Part shown: positions 35,731 to 45,212 of the stretch, piece after piece
How positions within the stretch are numbered: position 1 is the first letter of the stretch
How the letters are laid out: the number at the start of each line of letters is the position of its first letter
Assembly: GCF_003443735.1 (NCBI RefSeq)
Contig: NZ_CP031969.1
Coordinates: 4,588,001-4,652,000 of the forward strand
Direction: 5' to 3'
DNA from: Streptomyces sp. CC0208
Lineage (GTDB): Bacteria > Actinomycetota > Actinomycetes > Streptomycetales > Streptomycetaceae
DNA: 64,000 nucleotides
Program-made: the position numbers and the translations under genes
Notes under the pieces: generated by a model
What the model was told of the DNA's origin: nothing
Seen by the model: only the letters and a program-made list of their open reading frames with translations
The model's database searches: none

Positions 35731-35790
35731 ACCGGCCCCGGAGTCCCTCGTGCGGCCCGTTGTCAGTGGTGCCCCCTACTCTCGTGAGGG

Positions 35791-36666
35791 ATGGCACAGG
35801 GATGGAAGTGCTCGGGGTTGTCGTGGTCGGCGGACGGCCCCGTGCTGCGGTGGGAGGGCGGGCGGCGCAGTGCGCTGACCTGGGGGAAGCGGGTGGCCTT
35901 CGGGGTCGCGGAGGGGGGTGTGCGGACATGTGTGGGAGCGCGGGGGCACGCGTGCCCGGCGCGGACCGCGGTGTCGGGGCGGACCACCGGGGCGCGCTGC
36001 GAGGAGTGCGCGCGACTGGACCGGGCGCACTCCGTGGCCGCCGACACCCTTGCGGACGATCCCCGGCCGTACCGGGTGTATCTGGCGTGGTTCGGGCCCG
36101 GCATGGTCAAGGTCGGCATCACGGCGCACGAGCGGGGTTCCGCGCGGCTGCTGGAGCAGGGTGCGGTCTGCTTCAGCTGGCTCGGCACCGGTCCGCTCAT
36201 GGCCGCGCGCCGCACCGAGGAGCTGCTGCGGGCGGCGCTCTCGGTACCGGACCGGATTCCCTACGGCGCCAAGCGGGCCGTACGGTCCGTCCTGCCGGTG
36301 TCGGCCGGCCAGCGGGCCGGCGAGCTTGCCGAGCTGCATGCGCGGGCGGGGGCACTGGGCGGCTGGCCGGACTCCCTGGAGCGCGCGCCGTACGAACCGG
36401 TCGACCACGTCGAGGTGTTCGGGCTCGCAGGTCTGCCCACCGCCGTGGGTGAGGTGAGCGAGCTCGTCGCGGGCGGGTCGGTGGGCGGGCGGCTCCTCGC
36501 GGCCGCCGGACCCGACCTGCACCTGGAGACGGACAGCGGCGGAGTCGTCGTACTGGACACCCGGCTGATGACGGGGTGGGAACTCGTCCCGGCCGACGGG
36601 GCGGAAATCACCGTGCCGGTGAGAGAGTTCAAGGAGGCACCGGGGATTCAGGACGGGTTGTTCTGA
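35791..36666 (+). CDS. DUF2797 protein (GIY-YIG-like fold)
   Basis: The central segment YRVYLAWFGPGMVKVGITAHERGSARLLEQGAV is the DUF2797 signature and looks like a GIY-YIG-type strand pair. The N-terminal part has Cys and His residues (CVGARGHACPARTA, CEECARLD) that may bind zinc. The protein is 291 residues. DUF2797 proteins occur in actinobacteria and archaea; the activity is unknown. It precedes a hypothetical gene on the same strand after 72 bp with 9-bp tandem repeats. Confidence 0.8.
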   Translation: MAQGWKCSGLSWSADGPVLRWEGGRRSALTWGKRVAFGVAEGGVRTCVGARGHACPARTAVSGRTTGARCEECARLDRAHSVAADTLADDPRPYRVYLAWFGPGMVKVGITAHERGSARLLEQGAVCFSWLGTGPLMAARRTEELLRAALSVPDRIPYGAKRAVRSVLPVSAGQRAGELAELHARAGALGGWPDSLERAPYEPVDHVEVFGLAGLPTAVGEVSELVAGGSVGGRLLAAAGPDLHLETDSGGVVVLDTRLMTGWELVPADGAEITVPVREFKEAPGIQDGLF

Positions 36667-36716
36667 CAGGTCTGACCGGCCTGAGGGGTCTGACGGGTCT
36701 GACGGGTCTGATGTGT
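36666..36716. repeat. short (GGTCTGACG)n tandem repeat
   Basis: Three to five imperfect copies of the 9-bp unit GGTCTGACG lie just after the DUF2797 stop, in the leader of the next gene. Confidence 0.6.
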
Positions 36717-36738
36717 CCGACGAGGGGGAGGGCCGGGG

Positions 36739-37230
36739 ATGGACGTCACCGTGCAGTGGATACGCACGTCATGGACGAAGCGGTCCCGTGGCGGCGAGGC
36801 CGCGGCACGGAGGAACGCGGCTCCGGTCGGCTTCGCGTTGCCGCCGTCCGCGGTGGGGCGGGCCGGAGAGTCGTTCGTCCACGCGGTCCGGATGGACGAG
36901 CGGGACGACTTCGTGCCGCACGACCAGCAGGGCGACAACCTCAAAGGCGTCGACGTCCAGCTCAGTGAGGCGGACGGGCGGTTGCGGGTGCTGCCGAGGG
37001 TGAGGCCGATGTTCGGGGTGCCGCCCCGGCCGCGGCGGCGCCCGGGCGTGCGGCTGGAGCCCGGGCAGTGGGTGCGGTGGCGGCTCAACTACCGCTTCAG
37101 CAGCGCCGTCGGCCTGCGGGACTGGTCGTACTGGCTGGACACCTTCAACATCGCCTACGGCCCGGTCGGCGCCGAGGTGTTCCTCGGGGCACCGACGGTG
37201 CATGTGGACGAGCAGGGGCCGGTCCGCTAG
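36739..37230 (+). CDS. conserved hypothetical protein of Streptomyces
   Basis: ATG 36739 follows GGGGGAGGGCCGGGG. The 163-residue basic protein has no signal peptide and a beta-rich C-terminal half with LEPGQWVRWRLNYRFSS and WSYWLDTFNIAYGPV. I do not recognise the fold. It lies between DUF2797 and the two-component genes, which start after a 144-bp gap. Confidence 0.6.
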   Translation: MDVTVQWIRTSWTKRSRGGEAAARRNAAPVGFALPPSAVGRAGESFVHAVRMDERDDFVPHDQQGDNLKGVDVQLSEADGRLRVLPRVRPMFGVPPRPRRRPGVRLEPGQWVRWRLNYRFSSAVGLRDWSYWLDTFNIAYGPVGAEVFLGAPTVHVDEQGPVR

Positions 37231-37374
37231 CGGCCGGAGCTCGGCCGGATGCCTGGTCCGTCCTGTCGAACAAGCAGTTCCCCAGGCGTTGCCTGAGAGG
37301 CGCCTGTGTGTTTCTCAGCAAAATCACAGACTGTCGAAAGGGTGCTCTCAGGGGGTCCCGACAGGGTGTTCGCC

Positions 37375-38115
37375 ATGACCACGACCTCGCCCCAGGGGCG
37401 CACCGAACTGCTGAGGCCGGACGGGAGCCCCGTCCGAGTGCTTGTGGTGGACGACGAGCTGTCGATCACCGAACTGCTGTCCATGGCCCTGCGCTACGAG
37501 GGATGGCAGATCCGCAGTGCGGGGGACGGCACGGGTGCCGTCCAGACCGCACGGGAGTTCCGGCCCGACGCCGTCGTCCTGGACATGATGCTGCCGGACA
37601 TGGACGGGCTGGCCGTCCTCGGGCGGCTGCGGCGCGAACTGCCGGACGTGCCCGTGCTGTTCCTGACGGCCAAGGACGCCGTGGAGGACCGGATCGCCGG
37701 GCTCACCGCCGGTGGCGACGACTACGTCACCAAGCCGTTCAGTCTCGAAGAGGTCGTCGCCCGGCTGCGCGGCCTCATCCGCCGCTCCGGCGCGGCCGAC
37801 CGCCGTTCCGACTCCGTGCTGGTCGTCGGTGACCTCACCCTCGACGAGGACAGCCACGAGGTGTCGCGGGCCGGGGAGAACATCCACCTCACCGCGACCG
37901 AGTTCGAGCTCCTGCGGTTCCTGATGCGCAATCCCCGGCGGGTGCTCAGCAAGGCGCAGATCCTGGACCGGGTGTGGTCGTACGACTTCGGCGGCCAGGC
38001 CAACGTCGTCGAGCTCTACATCTCCTACCTGCGCCGCAAGATAGACGCGGGACGGGAGCCGATGATCCACACCCGGCGCGGCGCCGGCTACCTGATCAAG
38101 CCCGCCGCCTCATGA
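37375..38115 (+). CDS. OmpR/PhoB-family response regulator
   Basis: The receiver domain has the acidic pair (VLVVDDE), the phospho-Asp (AVVLDMMLPDMDG), Thr in FLTAKD and Lys in VTKPF. A winged-helix DNA-binding domain follows (LTATEFELLRFLMRNPRRVLSKAQILDRVWSYDFGG). ATG 37375 is chosen; GTG 37363 is possible. Its stop overlaps the start of the histidine kinase gene (ATGA). S. coelicolor SCO4020/SCO4021 appear to be the syntenic pair. It probably controls genes around it, including the glycosyltransferase operon; that is inferred. Confidence 0.95.
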   Translation: MTTTSPQGRTELLRPDGSPVRVLVVDDELSITELLSMALRYEGWQIRSAGDGTGAVQTAREFRPDAVVLDMMLPDMDGLAVLGRLRRELPDVPVLFLTAKDAVEDRIAGLTAGGDDYVTKPFSLEEVVARLRGLIRRSGAADRRSDSVLVVGDLTLDEDSHEVSRAGENIHLTATEFELLRFLMRNPRRVLSKAQILDRVWSYDFGGQANVVELYISYLRRKIDAGREPMIHTRRGAGYLIKPAAS

Positions 38116-39767
38116 GCGGGCGACGACGGCCGCGGGCGCAGAAGCGGGCAGGGCGGGCAGGAAAACCGCGCACGCTGCGGACGCGGCTCGTCGTCGCGTC
38201 GGTGGTGCTGATCGCCGTGGTCTGCTCGGTGATCGGCACGGTGACGACTCTGGCGTTGCGGTCGCATCTGTACGACCAGTTGGACGGCAAGCTGCGTGAG
38301 ACGTCCGGGCGCGCGGTGGGCTTCGGCAAGGACAGGGGGCCGGGCGGCGACGGAGACACCGACCCGAAGAACCCTCCGCCCTCGAAGAAGACGGTCCCGG
38401 CGAGCGCCAAGGCCGCGAACTTCGTCAAGCAGGTCCCGACGCAGCCCGACACCATCGCCGCGTACGTGCAGAAGGGCAAGATCGTCAGTGCTGCCGTCGC
38501 CAAGCAGAAGAAGGACAGCGACGGCACCTTCCAGGGCATGACCGCGGGCAGCCTCACCGTCGCCGCGAAGGCGGCCCTCGCCGAAGTCGCCCAGGACAAC
38601 AGGGCCCACACCGTGGACATCCCGGGCTTCGGCGAGTATCGCGTCCAGTACGTCACGAGCATGGACGGCACCGACTCGTACTACATCGCCCTGCCCACCG
38701 ACGACGTCAACAACACCATCAACACCCTGATCCTCGTAGAAGTCAGCGTCACCGCCGCCGGCCTCGGCGCGGCCGTCATCGCCGGATACGTCCTCGTCGG
38801 ACTCGCCACCCGCCCCCTGCGCAAGGTCGCCAACACCGCAACCCGCGTCTCCGAACTCCCGCTCCACACCGGCGAAGTGAACCTCAGCGAGCGGGTGCCC
38901 GACGCGGAGTGCGATCCGCACACCGAGGTCGGGCAGGTCGGTGCCGCGCTGAACCGGATGCTGAACCACGTGCACGGCGCCCTGCACGCACGCCAGCAGA
39001 GCGAGATGCGGGTGCGCCAGTTCGTGGCCGACGCCAGTCATGAGCTCAGAACACCGCTCGCCTCCATCCGCGGCTACGCCGAGCTCACCCGGCGCGGCAG
39101 GGAAGAGATCGGCCCCGACACCCGGCACGCCCTCGGCCGTATCGAGTCCGAGGCGGGCCGGATGACCCTGCTCGTGGAGGACCTGCTGCTGCTCGCGCGC
39201 CTGGACGCCGGGCGGCCGCTGCAGTTCGAGCAGACCGACCTCATCCCGCTCGTCGTGGACACCATCAGCGACGCCCGAGCGGCCGGCATGGACCACAACT
39301 GGCGCCTCGACCTGCCCGACGAACCCGCCCTCGTCTCCGGCGACGCGGCCCGCCTCCAGCAGGTGCTCATCAACCTGCTCGGCAACGCCCGCAAACACAC
39401 CCCGCCGGGTACGACGGTCACCGCGCGCGTGCAGCGCCGCGGACCGTGGATGTGCGTGGACGTCGAGGACAACGGCCAGGGCATCCCCTCCGACCTGCTC
39501 CCGCACGTCTTCGAACGGTTCGCGCGCGGCGACTCCGCGCGCTCCCGCGCCACCGGATCCACCGGCCTCGGTCTCGCCATCGTGCAGGCCGTCGCGACCG
39601 CGCACGGCGGGGCGGTGACCGTGGACAGCGTTCCGGGGCGGACCGTGTTCACCATGCACCTGCCCGCGGTCGGTCCCGTGGCCCCCCGCCCGGCGCCCGA
39701 AACGAACTGGCAATCGCACTCACAGGCACAGCACAGCGCCGCCATATGGGTGCAACAGGGGGCTTGA
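38112..39767 (+). CDS. membrane sensor histidine kinase
   Basis: Two membrane helices (about 25-47 and 205-228) flank a large extracytoplasmic loop with Pro/Lys-rich parts. HAMP follows (VLVGLATRPLRKVAN), then the HisKA box with His in DASHELRTPLASIRGYAEL, the N box LLGNARKHTPPG, the G1 box DVEDNGQGI, the F box and the G2 box STGLGLAIV. It autophosphorylates and passes phosphate to the regulator encoded upstream. The ATGA overlap makes the pair coupled. The signal is unknown. Confidence 0.95.
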   Translation: MSGRRRPRAQKRAGRAGKPRTLRTRLVVASVVLIAVVCSVIGTVTTLALRSHLYDQLDGKLRETSGRAVGFGKDRGPGGDGDTDPKNPPPSKKTVPASAKAANFVKQVPTQPDTIAAYVQKGKIVSAAVAKQKKDSDGTFQGMTAGSLTVAAKAALAEVAQDNRAHTVDIPGFGEYRVQYVTSMDGTDSYYIALPTDDVNNTINTLILVEVSVTAAGLGAAVIAGYVLVGLATRPLRKVANTATRVSELPLHTGEVNLSERVPDAECDPHTEVGQVGAALNRMLNHVHGALHARQQSEMRVRQFVADASHELRTPLASIRGYAELTRRGREEIGPDTRHALGRIESEAGRMTLLVEDLLLLARLDAGRPLQFEQTDLIPLVVDTISDARAAGMDHNWRLDLPDEPALVSGDAARLQQVLINLLGNARKHTPPGTTVTARVQRRGPWMCVDVEDNGQGIPSDLLPHVFERFARGDSARSRATGSTGLGLAIVQAVATAHGGAVTVDSVPGRTVFTMHLPAVGPVAPRPAPETNWQSHSQAQHSAAIWVQQGA

Positions 39768-39781
39768 CCAGAGTCGTTCCC

Positions 39782-41311
39782 ATGCGAACCGACTCTTCTC
39801 CCGGCACCCTGCCGGCGCGGGAGCACCTCCCGGCCGGCGACGCCGGTACGCCTGTCCTGGACGTAGTGATCCCCGTCTACAACGAGGAGAAGGACCTCCA
39901 GCCGTGTGTGCGGAGACTGCACGAGCACCTCGAGCGCACGTTCCCGTACGCGTTCCGCATCACCATCGCGGACAACGCGTCGACGGACACCACGCCCCTG
40001 GTGGCGCGGCGGCTGGAGGCGGAGATTCCGGAGGTCAGGGCCTTCCGGCTGGAGCAGAAGGGCCGCGGCCGGGCGCTGCGGACCGTCTGGTCCGCCTCGG
40101 ACGCCCCGGTCCTCGCCTACATGGACGTGGACCTGTCCACCGACCTCAACGCCCTGCTGCCGCTGGTGGCCCCGCTGATCTCGGGCCACTCCGACCTGGC
40201 GATCGGCTCCCGGCTCGCCCGCAGCTCCCGGGTCGTGCGCGGTCCCAAGCGCGAGTTCATCAGCCGCGCCTACAACCTCATCCTGCGCGGCTCGCTCCAG
40301 GCCCGCTTCTCCGACGCCCAGTGCGGCTTCAAGGCCATCCGGCGTGACGTGGCCCAGGTCCTGCTGCCGCTCGTCGAGGACACCGGCTGGTTCTTCGACA
40401 CCGAGATGCTGGTCATCGCCGAGCGCGCGGGACTGCGTATCCACGAAGTGCCCGTCGACTGGGTCGACGACCCGAACTCCACCGTCCACATCGTGCGGAC
40501 GGCGACCGAGGACCTCAAGGGCGTGTGGCGGGTGGGCAAGGCCCTGGCGGGCGGGTCGCTGCCGCTGGACCGGATCACCCGGCCGTTCGGTGACGACCCG
40601 CGCGACCGCGAGATCCAGGACGTGCCCAAGGGGCTGGCCCGCCAGCTCGTCGGGTTCTGTGTCGTCGGCGGTCTGTCGACCCTCTTCTACCTGGTGCTCT
40701 ACAGCGCCTTCCGGCAGTTCGGCGGCTCCCAGACCGCCAACGCGCTGGCCCTGCTGGTCTCCGCGGTCGCCAACACCGCCGCCAACCGGCGCCTGACCTT
40801 CGGGGTGCGCGGGCGGGGCGGTGCCGTCCGCCACCAGGCGCAGGGCCTGGTCGTCTTCGGCATCGGCCTCGCGCTGACCAGCGGCTCCCTCGCCGCGCTC
40901 AACGCGGCCAGCAGCGACCCCGCGCACTCCACCGAGCTGGCGGTGCTGATCGCCGCCAACCTCGCGGCGACCGTGTTGCGCTTCCTGCTCTTCCGGGCCT
41001 GGGTGTTCCCCGACCGCGAGGACGACCAGCCCCGGACGGACCACCCCCGGACGGACCACCCCCGGTCCACGGTCGTCGCCACGCACGCCCCGGCCGCACC
41101 CCCGCAGTCGTACGGGCCGCTGCCCCAGCGCCCGACGGCACCCCAGGCACCCCAGGCACCCCAGTACACGACAACGCCGTACACCCCGAAGTCCCTGTAC
41201 GACACGACCGAGTTCCGCGCCGGTGAAGCCGCGGAGCAGCGCACCTGGAAGGACGCCACCATGCGGCTCGACCCGGTGCGCCCGACCGACACCGACCCGA
41301 GGAACTCCTGA
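39782..41311 (+). CDS. GT2 glycosyltransferase with fused GtrA-like membrane domain
   Basis: The N-terminal GT-A domain (VLDVVIPVYNEEKDLQPCVRR, ADNASTDTT, DVDLSTD, the DXD-like site) resembles dolichol/polyprenol-phosphate sugar synthases. After about residue 280 a GtrA-like membrane part begins (RQLVGFCVVGGLSTLFYLVLY) with four helices, then a Pro/Gln-rich tail. It probably makes a polyprenyl-phosphate sugar and helps flip it. ATG 39782 has no good ribosome site. TTG 39761 may be the real start, with AGGGGG close by. It is coupled to the next gene (TGATG at 41309-41313). Confidence 0.85.
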   Translation: MRTDSSPGTLPAREHLPAGDAGTPVLDVVIPVYNEEKDLQPCVRRLHEHLERTFPYAFRITIADNASTDTTPLVARRLEAEIPEVRAFRLEQKGRGRALRTVWSASDAPVLAYMDVDLSTDLNALLPLVAPLISGHSDLAIGSRLARSSRVVRGPKREFISRAYNLILRGSLQARFSDAQCGFKAIRRDVAQVLLPLVEDTGWFFDTEMLVIAERAGLRIHEVPVDWVDDPNSTVHIVRTATEDLKGVWRVGKALAGGSLPLDRITRPFGDDPRDREIQDVPKGLARQLVGFCVVGGLSTLFYLVLYSAFRQFGGSQTANALALLVSAVANTAANRRLTFGVRGRGGAVRHQAQGLVVFGIGLALTSGSLAALNAASSDPAHSTELAVLIAANLAATVLRFLLFRAWVFPDREDDQPRTDHPRTDHPRSTVVATHAPAAPPQSYGPLPQRPTAPQAPQAPQYTTTPYTPKSLYDTTEFRAGEAAEQRTWKDATMRLDPVRPTDTDPRNS

Positions 41312-43458
41312 TGACCACGCAGACCGACCGTCCGACCCAGCAGGGTTCCGGATGGGGTCCGGCGGCGACGGCCCCCGAGGCGCCGGTCGCTCCCTCGGTC
41401 CCCGAGTCCGGCGAACCCCAGCAGCCCTTCGCGCGCAGACTGTGGCGCGGCCGCCCCGAGGACCCCCGCTGGGCGCGCCCGGCCTTCCTCGGCCTGCTGG
41501 CCGCGACTCTCCTGCTCTACCTGTACAACTTGAGCTCCTCCGGCTACGCCAACTCCTTCTATTCGGCGGCGGTCCAGGCCGGCAGCCAGTCCTGGAAGGC
41601 GTTCTTCTTCGGCTCGCTCGACGCGGGCAACGCGATCACCGTCGACAAGCCCCCGGCCTCGCTGTGGCCGATGGAGCTGTCGGTGCGGATCTTCGGCCTG
41701 AACTCCTGGGCGATCCTCGCACCCGAGGTCCTGATGGGGGTCGGCTCGGTCGCCGTCGTCTACGCCTCGGTGCGCCGCCGGTTCGGTCCCGCGGCCGGTC
41801 TGATCGCGGGCGCCGTGCTCGCGCTCACTCCCGTCGCGGCGCTGATGTTCCGGTTCAACAACCCCGACGCCATGCTGGCGCTGCTGATGGCGCTCGCCTG
41901 CTACCTCGTGGTCCGCGCCCTGGAGGACGGTCGTACGAAGTGGCTGCTGTGGGCGGGTGCCGCGATCGGCTTCGCCTTCCTCGCGAAGACCCTCCAGGCC
42001 TTCCTGATCCTGCCGCCGCTGGCGATCGTCTACGCCGTCTGCGCGCCGGTCTCCGTGAAGAAGCGGTTCGGCCAACTGGCCGCCGCCACCGCCGCGTTGG
42101 TCGTCTCCGGCGGCTGGTGGGTCGCGGTCGTCGAGCTGTGGCCCGCCTCCTCCCGCCCCTACATCGGCGGCTCCCAGAACAACTCCTTCCTTGAACTGAC
42201 CTTCGGCTACAACGGCTTCGGCCGCCTCAGCGGCGACGAGACCGGCTCGGTCGGCGGCGGTGGCGGCGGAGGCGGCACCGGCCAATGGGGTGCGACCGGC
42301 TGGGACCGGATGTTCAACTCCGAGATCGGCGGCCAGATCTCCTGGCTGCTGCCGGCCGCGCTGATTCTCCTCGTCGCCGGTCTGGTGGCGACCCGCAAGC
42401 TTAAGCGCACGTCGGTGACCCGCGGTTCGTTCCTGGTCTGGGGCGGCTCGTTGCTGATGACCATGGTCGTCTTCAGCTACATGGCGGGCATCTTCCACCA
42501 GTACTACACGGTGGCCCTCGCCCCCTACATCGCGGCCGTGATCGGCATGGGCGCGGGCATCCTGTGGGAGAAGCGCGCCGAGCTGTGGGCGTCGATCACC
42601 CTCGCGGCCTCGGTCGTGGCGTCGGCGTCCTGGAGCTACCTCCTGCTCGACCGCACCTCCGACTACCTGCCCTGGCTGAAGTACCTGATCCTGATCGGCG
42701 GCCTGGTCGCCGCGCTCGGCCTGATCTTCGCGGGCCGACTCAACCACCGACTCGCCCTCGCGGCGGCCTCCCTGGGCCTGGTGGCCGCCCTGGCCGGCCC
42801 GACGGCGTACACGATCAGCACCCTCCAGGAGGGCCACACCGGTTCCATCGTGACGGCGGGCCCGGCGGGCGCGTCCATGATGGGCGGCGGTGGCGGTCCG
42901 GGCGGTGGTGGCGGCCGGGGCGGCTTCGGCGGCGCCATGCCCGGCGGGCAGGGCCAGCAGGGCCAGGGCCGGCAGAACGGCAACGGCACCGGTGGCTTCC
43001 CCGGCGGCGGCATGCCCGGGCAGAACCAGCAGAACGGCAACGGCAGCACCCCGAACCAGCAGGGCGGCCGTGCCGGTGGCGTCGGCGGTCTGCTGAACGG
43101 CGCGAGCGTCACCTCCGAGGCCAGGAAGCTGCTGGAGACCGACGCGTCGAAGTACACCTGGGCCGCGGCGGCCATCGGCGCCCAGAACGCGGCGAGCTAC
43201 CAGCTCTCCATCGGCGACCCGGTGATGGCGATCGGCGGCTTCAACGGCACCGACCCGTCCCCGACGCTGGCCCAGTTCAAGAAGTACGTGGCAGACGGCA
43301 AGATCCACTACTTCATCGCCGGCGGCTCCGGCGGCGGCATGGGCGGCAGCAGCAGCGGTACGTCGTCGCAGATCACCTCGTGGGTCGAGGCCAACTTCAA
43401 GAAGGTCACGGTCGGTTCGGCCACCTTCTACGACCTCACCCAGAAGGCGAGCAGCTGA
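41311..43458 (+). CDS. GT39/ArnT-type membrane glycosyltransferase
   Basis: After a cytoplasmic tail of about 60 residues come about ten membrane helices with the periplasmic loop signature GSLDAGNAITVDKPPASLW, typical for the ArnT/PMT_2 family that moves sugars from polyprenyl phosphate to extracytoplasmic acceptors. The C-terminal about 220 residues form an extracytoplasmic domain separated by a long Gly/Gln/Asn-rich stretch (GGGGGPGGGGGRGGFGG). The neighbour upstream could supply its polyprenyl-sugar donor. This and the two-component genes suggest a cell-envelope glycosylation operon. A hairpin at 43473-43507 ends it. Confidence 0.85.
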   Translation: MTTQTDRPTQQGSGWGPAATAPEAPVAPSVPESGEPQQPFARRLWRGRPEDPRWARPAFLGLLAATLLLYLYNLSSSGYANSFYSAAVQAGSQSWKAFFFGSLDAGNAITVDKPPASLWPMELSVRIFGLNSWAILAPEVLMGVGSVAVVYASVRRRFGPAAGLIAGAVLALTPVAALMFRFNNPDAMLALLMALACYLVVRALEDGRTKWLLWAGAAIGFAFLAKTLQAFLILPPLAIVYAVCAPVSVKKRFGQLAAATAALVVSGGWWVAVVELWPASSRPYIGGSQNNSFLELTFGYNGFGRLSGDETGSVGGGGGGGGTGQWGATGWDRMFNSEIGGQISWLLPAALILLVAGLVATRKLKRTSVTRGSFLVWGGSLLMTMVVFSYMAGIFHQYYTVALAPYIAAVIGMGAGILWEKRAELWASITLAASVVASASWSYLLLDRTSDYLPWLKYLILIGGLVAALGLIFAGRLNHRLALAAASLGLVAALAGPTAYTISTLQEGHTGSIVTAGPAGASMMGGGGGPGGGGGRGGFGGAMPGGQGQQGQGRQNGNGTGGFPGGGMPGQNQQNGNGSTPNQQGGRAGGVGGLLNGASVTSEARKLLETDASKYTWAAAAIGAQNAASYQLSIGDPVMAIGGFNGTDPSPTLAQFKKYVADGKIHYFIAGGSGGGMGGSSSGTSSQITSWVEANFKKVTVGSATFYDLTQKASS

Positions 43459-43472
43459 CGCCTCTCCCCGGC

Positions 43473-43507
43473 AGAAGGGCGGCGCCCCCGGCGGTCGCCG
43501 CCCTTCT
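43473..43507 (+). terminator. terminator of the glycosyltransferase operon
   Basis: AGAAGGGCGGCG / CGCCGCCCTTCT forms a 12-bp stem with an 11-base loop 14 bp after the stop. Confidence 0.85.
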
Positions 43508-43529
43508 CGTCGTACGGCGGGAAAGTGCG

Positions 43530-43565
43530 TTGTACGCCGTATAGGAACTGTTCTACGGTGTACAA
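43530..43565. promoter_or_regulatory. operator dyad at the start of the MFS exporter gene
   Basis: TTGTACGCCGTA (43530) and TACGGTGTACAA (43554) are inverted with 11 of 12 pairs; the 12-bp centre contains a smaller dyad GAAC-T-GTTC. The right arm ends one base before the ATG. The TetR protein encoded downstream is the obvious candidate binder. Confidence 0.75.
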
Positions 43566-43566
43566 C

Positions 43567-45060
43567 ATGACCGCCCCCGCCTCCGCTCCCACCCCCGTCG
43601 CCGTCTCCCAGGGCCATCCCCAGCGCTGGCTGATACTCGGCGTCATCTGTCTCGCGCAGCTGACCGTGCTGCTCGACAACACGATCCTGAACGTGGCCAT
43701 CCCCTCCCTGACCAGCGAACTGGGCGCCGCCACCTCCGACATCCAGTGGATGATCAACGCGTACTCGCTGGTGCAGTCGGGCCTCCTGCTCACCGCGGGC
43801 AGCGCGGCCGACCGCTACGGCCGCAAGAAGATGCTGGCCGCGGGACTGGTGCTGTTCGGCGTCGGGTCGCTGGTCGCGGGTCTCGCCGACTCCACCGCCC
43901 AGCTGATCGCGGCACGGGCCGGGATGGGCGTGGGCGGTGCGCTGCTGATGACCACCACACTCGCGGTGGCGATGCAGATCTTCGCGCCCGGGGAACAGCC
44001 GAAGGCGATCGGCATCTGGGCGGCGGTGAACTCCCTGGGCTTCGCGGCCGGCCCCCTCCTCGGCGGCTTCATGCTGAACCACTTCTGGTGGGGCGCGATC
44101 TTCCTGATCAACCTGCCGGTCGCCGCGCTCGCCCTGGTCGCGGTCGTGCTCCTGGTCCCCGAGTCCAAGAACCCGCGGGGCGACCGCCCCGACCTGCTCG
44201 GCGCCCTGCTGTCCACGATCGGCATGGCCTCCCTGGTGTTCGCGATCATCTCCGGCCCCGAGCACGGCTGGACGTCCGGCCGGGTGCTGACTCCGGCGGC
44301 CGTGGCGGTCGTGGTCCTCGCCGGGTTCGCGTACTGGGAGAGCCGGATCCCCCATCCCATGCTCGACATGCACTTCTTCCGCGACCGCCGGTTCACGGGA
44401 GCGGTGGCCGGGGCGGTTCTGATCACCTTCGGCATGGGCGGCTCGCTCTTCCTGCTCACCCAGCACATGCAGTTCGTCCTCGGGTACGGCCCCCTGGAAG
44501 CGGGGTTGCGGACGGCCCCGCTCGCGCTGATGATCGTGGCCCTCAACTTCACGGGCCTCGCGGCGAAGTGGTCGGCGAGGCTCGGGACGCCGCTCTCCAT
44601 CGGCCTCGGCATGGCGGTGATGGCCGCGGGCCTCCTCTCCATCGCCACGCTCACCGACCACGGCTATCCGGGCACCCTGCTGGGGCTGGTGCTGATCGGC
44701 GCGGGGGCGGCGGTCGCCAGTCCCGCGATGGCACACGCGATCATGAGCGCGATCCCGCCGGAGAAGGCCGGGGTCGGCGCGGGGATCAACGGCACGGTGG
44801 CGGAGTTCGGGCAGGGACTGGGGGTCGCGGTCCTGGGCGCGGTGCTGAACGCGCGGTTCGCGGCGGGGATTTCCGTGGCCGCGGTGTCCCTGCCGGGGGC
44901 GTTGGCGCAGGTGGGGTCGGTGTCGGAGCGGGCGCGGATCACGGAGGCGTTCGCCTCCGGCCTGGAGAGCAGTCAGTTGGTGGGGGCGGTGGCTGTGCTG
45001 CTGGGCGGGGTGGTGGCGGGGGTGTTGCTGCGGCGGGCCGAGCAGGCGCAGGACGCCTAG
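43567..45060 (+). CDS. MFS drug exporter, DHA2 (EmrB/QacA) type
   Basis: The protein (497 residues) has fourteen predicted membrane helices. Family signatures include LDNTILNVAIPSLTSELGA, WMINAYSLVQSGLLLTAGSAADRYGRKKM, and the antiporter motif C (GPLLGGFMLNHFWWGAIFLINLPV). It exports hydrophobic drugs in exchange for protons. The start codon is immediately behind a 36-bp dyad, so the mRNA may have almost no leader and be strictly repressed. A TetR gene follows on the same strand after 152 bp. Confidence 0.9.
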   Translation: MTAPASAPTPVAVSQGHPQRWLILGVICLAQLTVLLDNTILNVAIPSLTSELGAATSDIQWMINAYSLVQSGLLLTAGSAADRYGRKKMLAAGLVLFGVGSLVAGLADSTAQLIAARAGMGVGGALLMTTTLAVAMQIFAPGEQPKAIGIWAAVNSLGFAAGPLLGGFMLNHFWWGAIFLINLPVAALALVAVVLLVPESKNPRGDRPDLLGALLSTIGMASLVFAIISGPEHGWTSGRVLTPAAVAVVVLAGFAYWESRIPHPMLDMHFFRDRRFTGAVAGAVLITFGMGGSLFLLTQHMQFVLGYGPLEAGLRTAPLALMIVALNFTGLAAKWSARLGTPLSIGLGMAVMAAGLLSIATLTDHGYPGTLLGLVLIGAGAAVASPAMAHAIMSAIPPEKAGVGAGINGTVAEFGQGLGVAVLGAVLNARFAAGISVAAVSLPGALAQVGSVSERARITEAFASGLESSQLVGAVAVLLGGVVAGVLLRRAEQAQDA

Positions 45061-45212
45061 GGGGGTGGCGGCTTCGCTCATCGGCGGCCGCGGGTCCGAT
45101 GTGGCTGGTCGCGCCCACGCGGCGGAGCCGCATATCGGTACAGCCCCGCGCCCCTCACAGGTCGTGCAGGCCTAGCATCTTGGCAAGTGAACGACGTCTC
45201 GGAAGGTGCGCC

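Noticed and set aside
40699..45081. 1460-residue minus-strand frame opposite the glycosyltransferase and exporter genes
   Set aside because: It crosses several well-supported genes and their terminator; it is low-complexity Gly/Arg/Glu.
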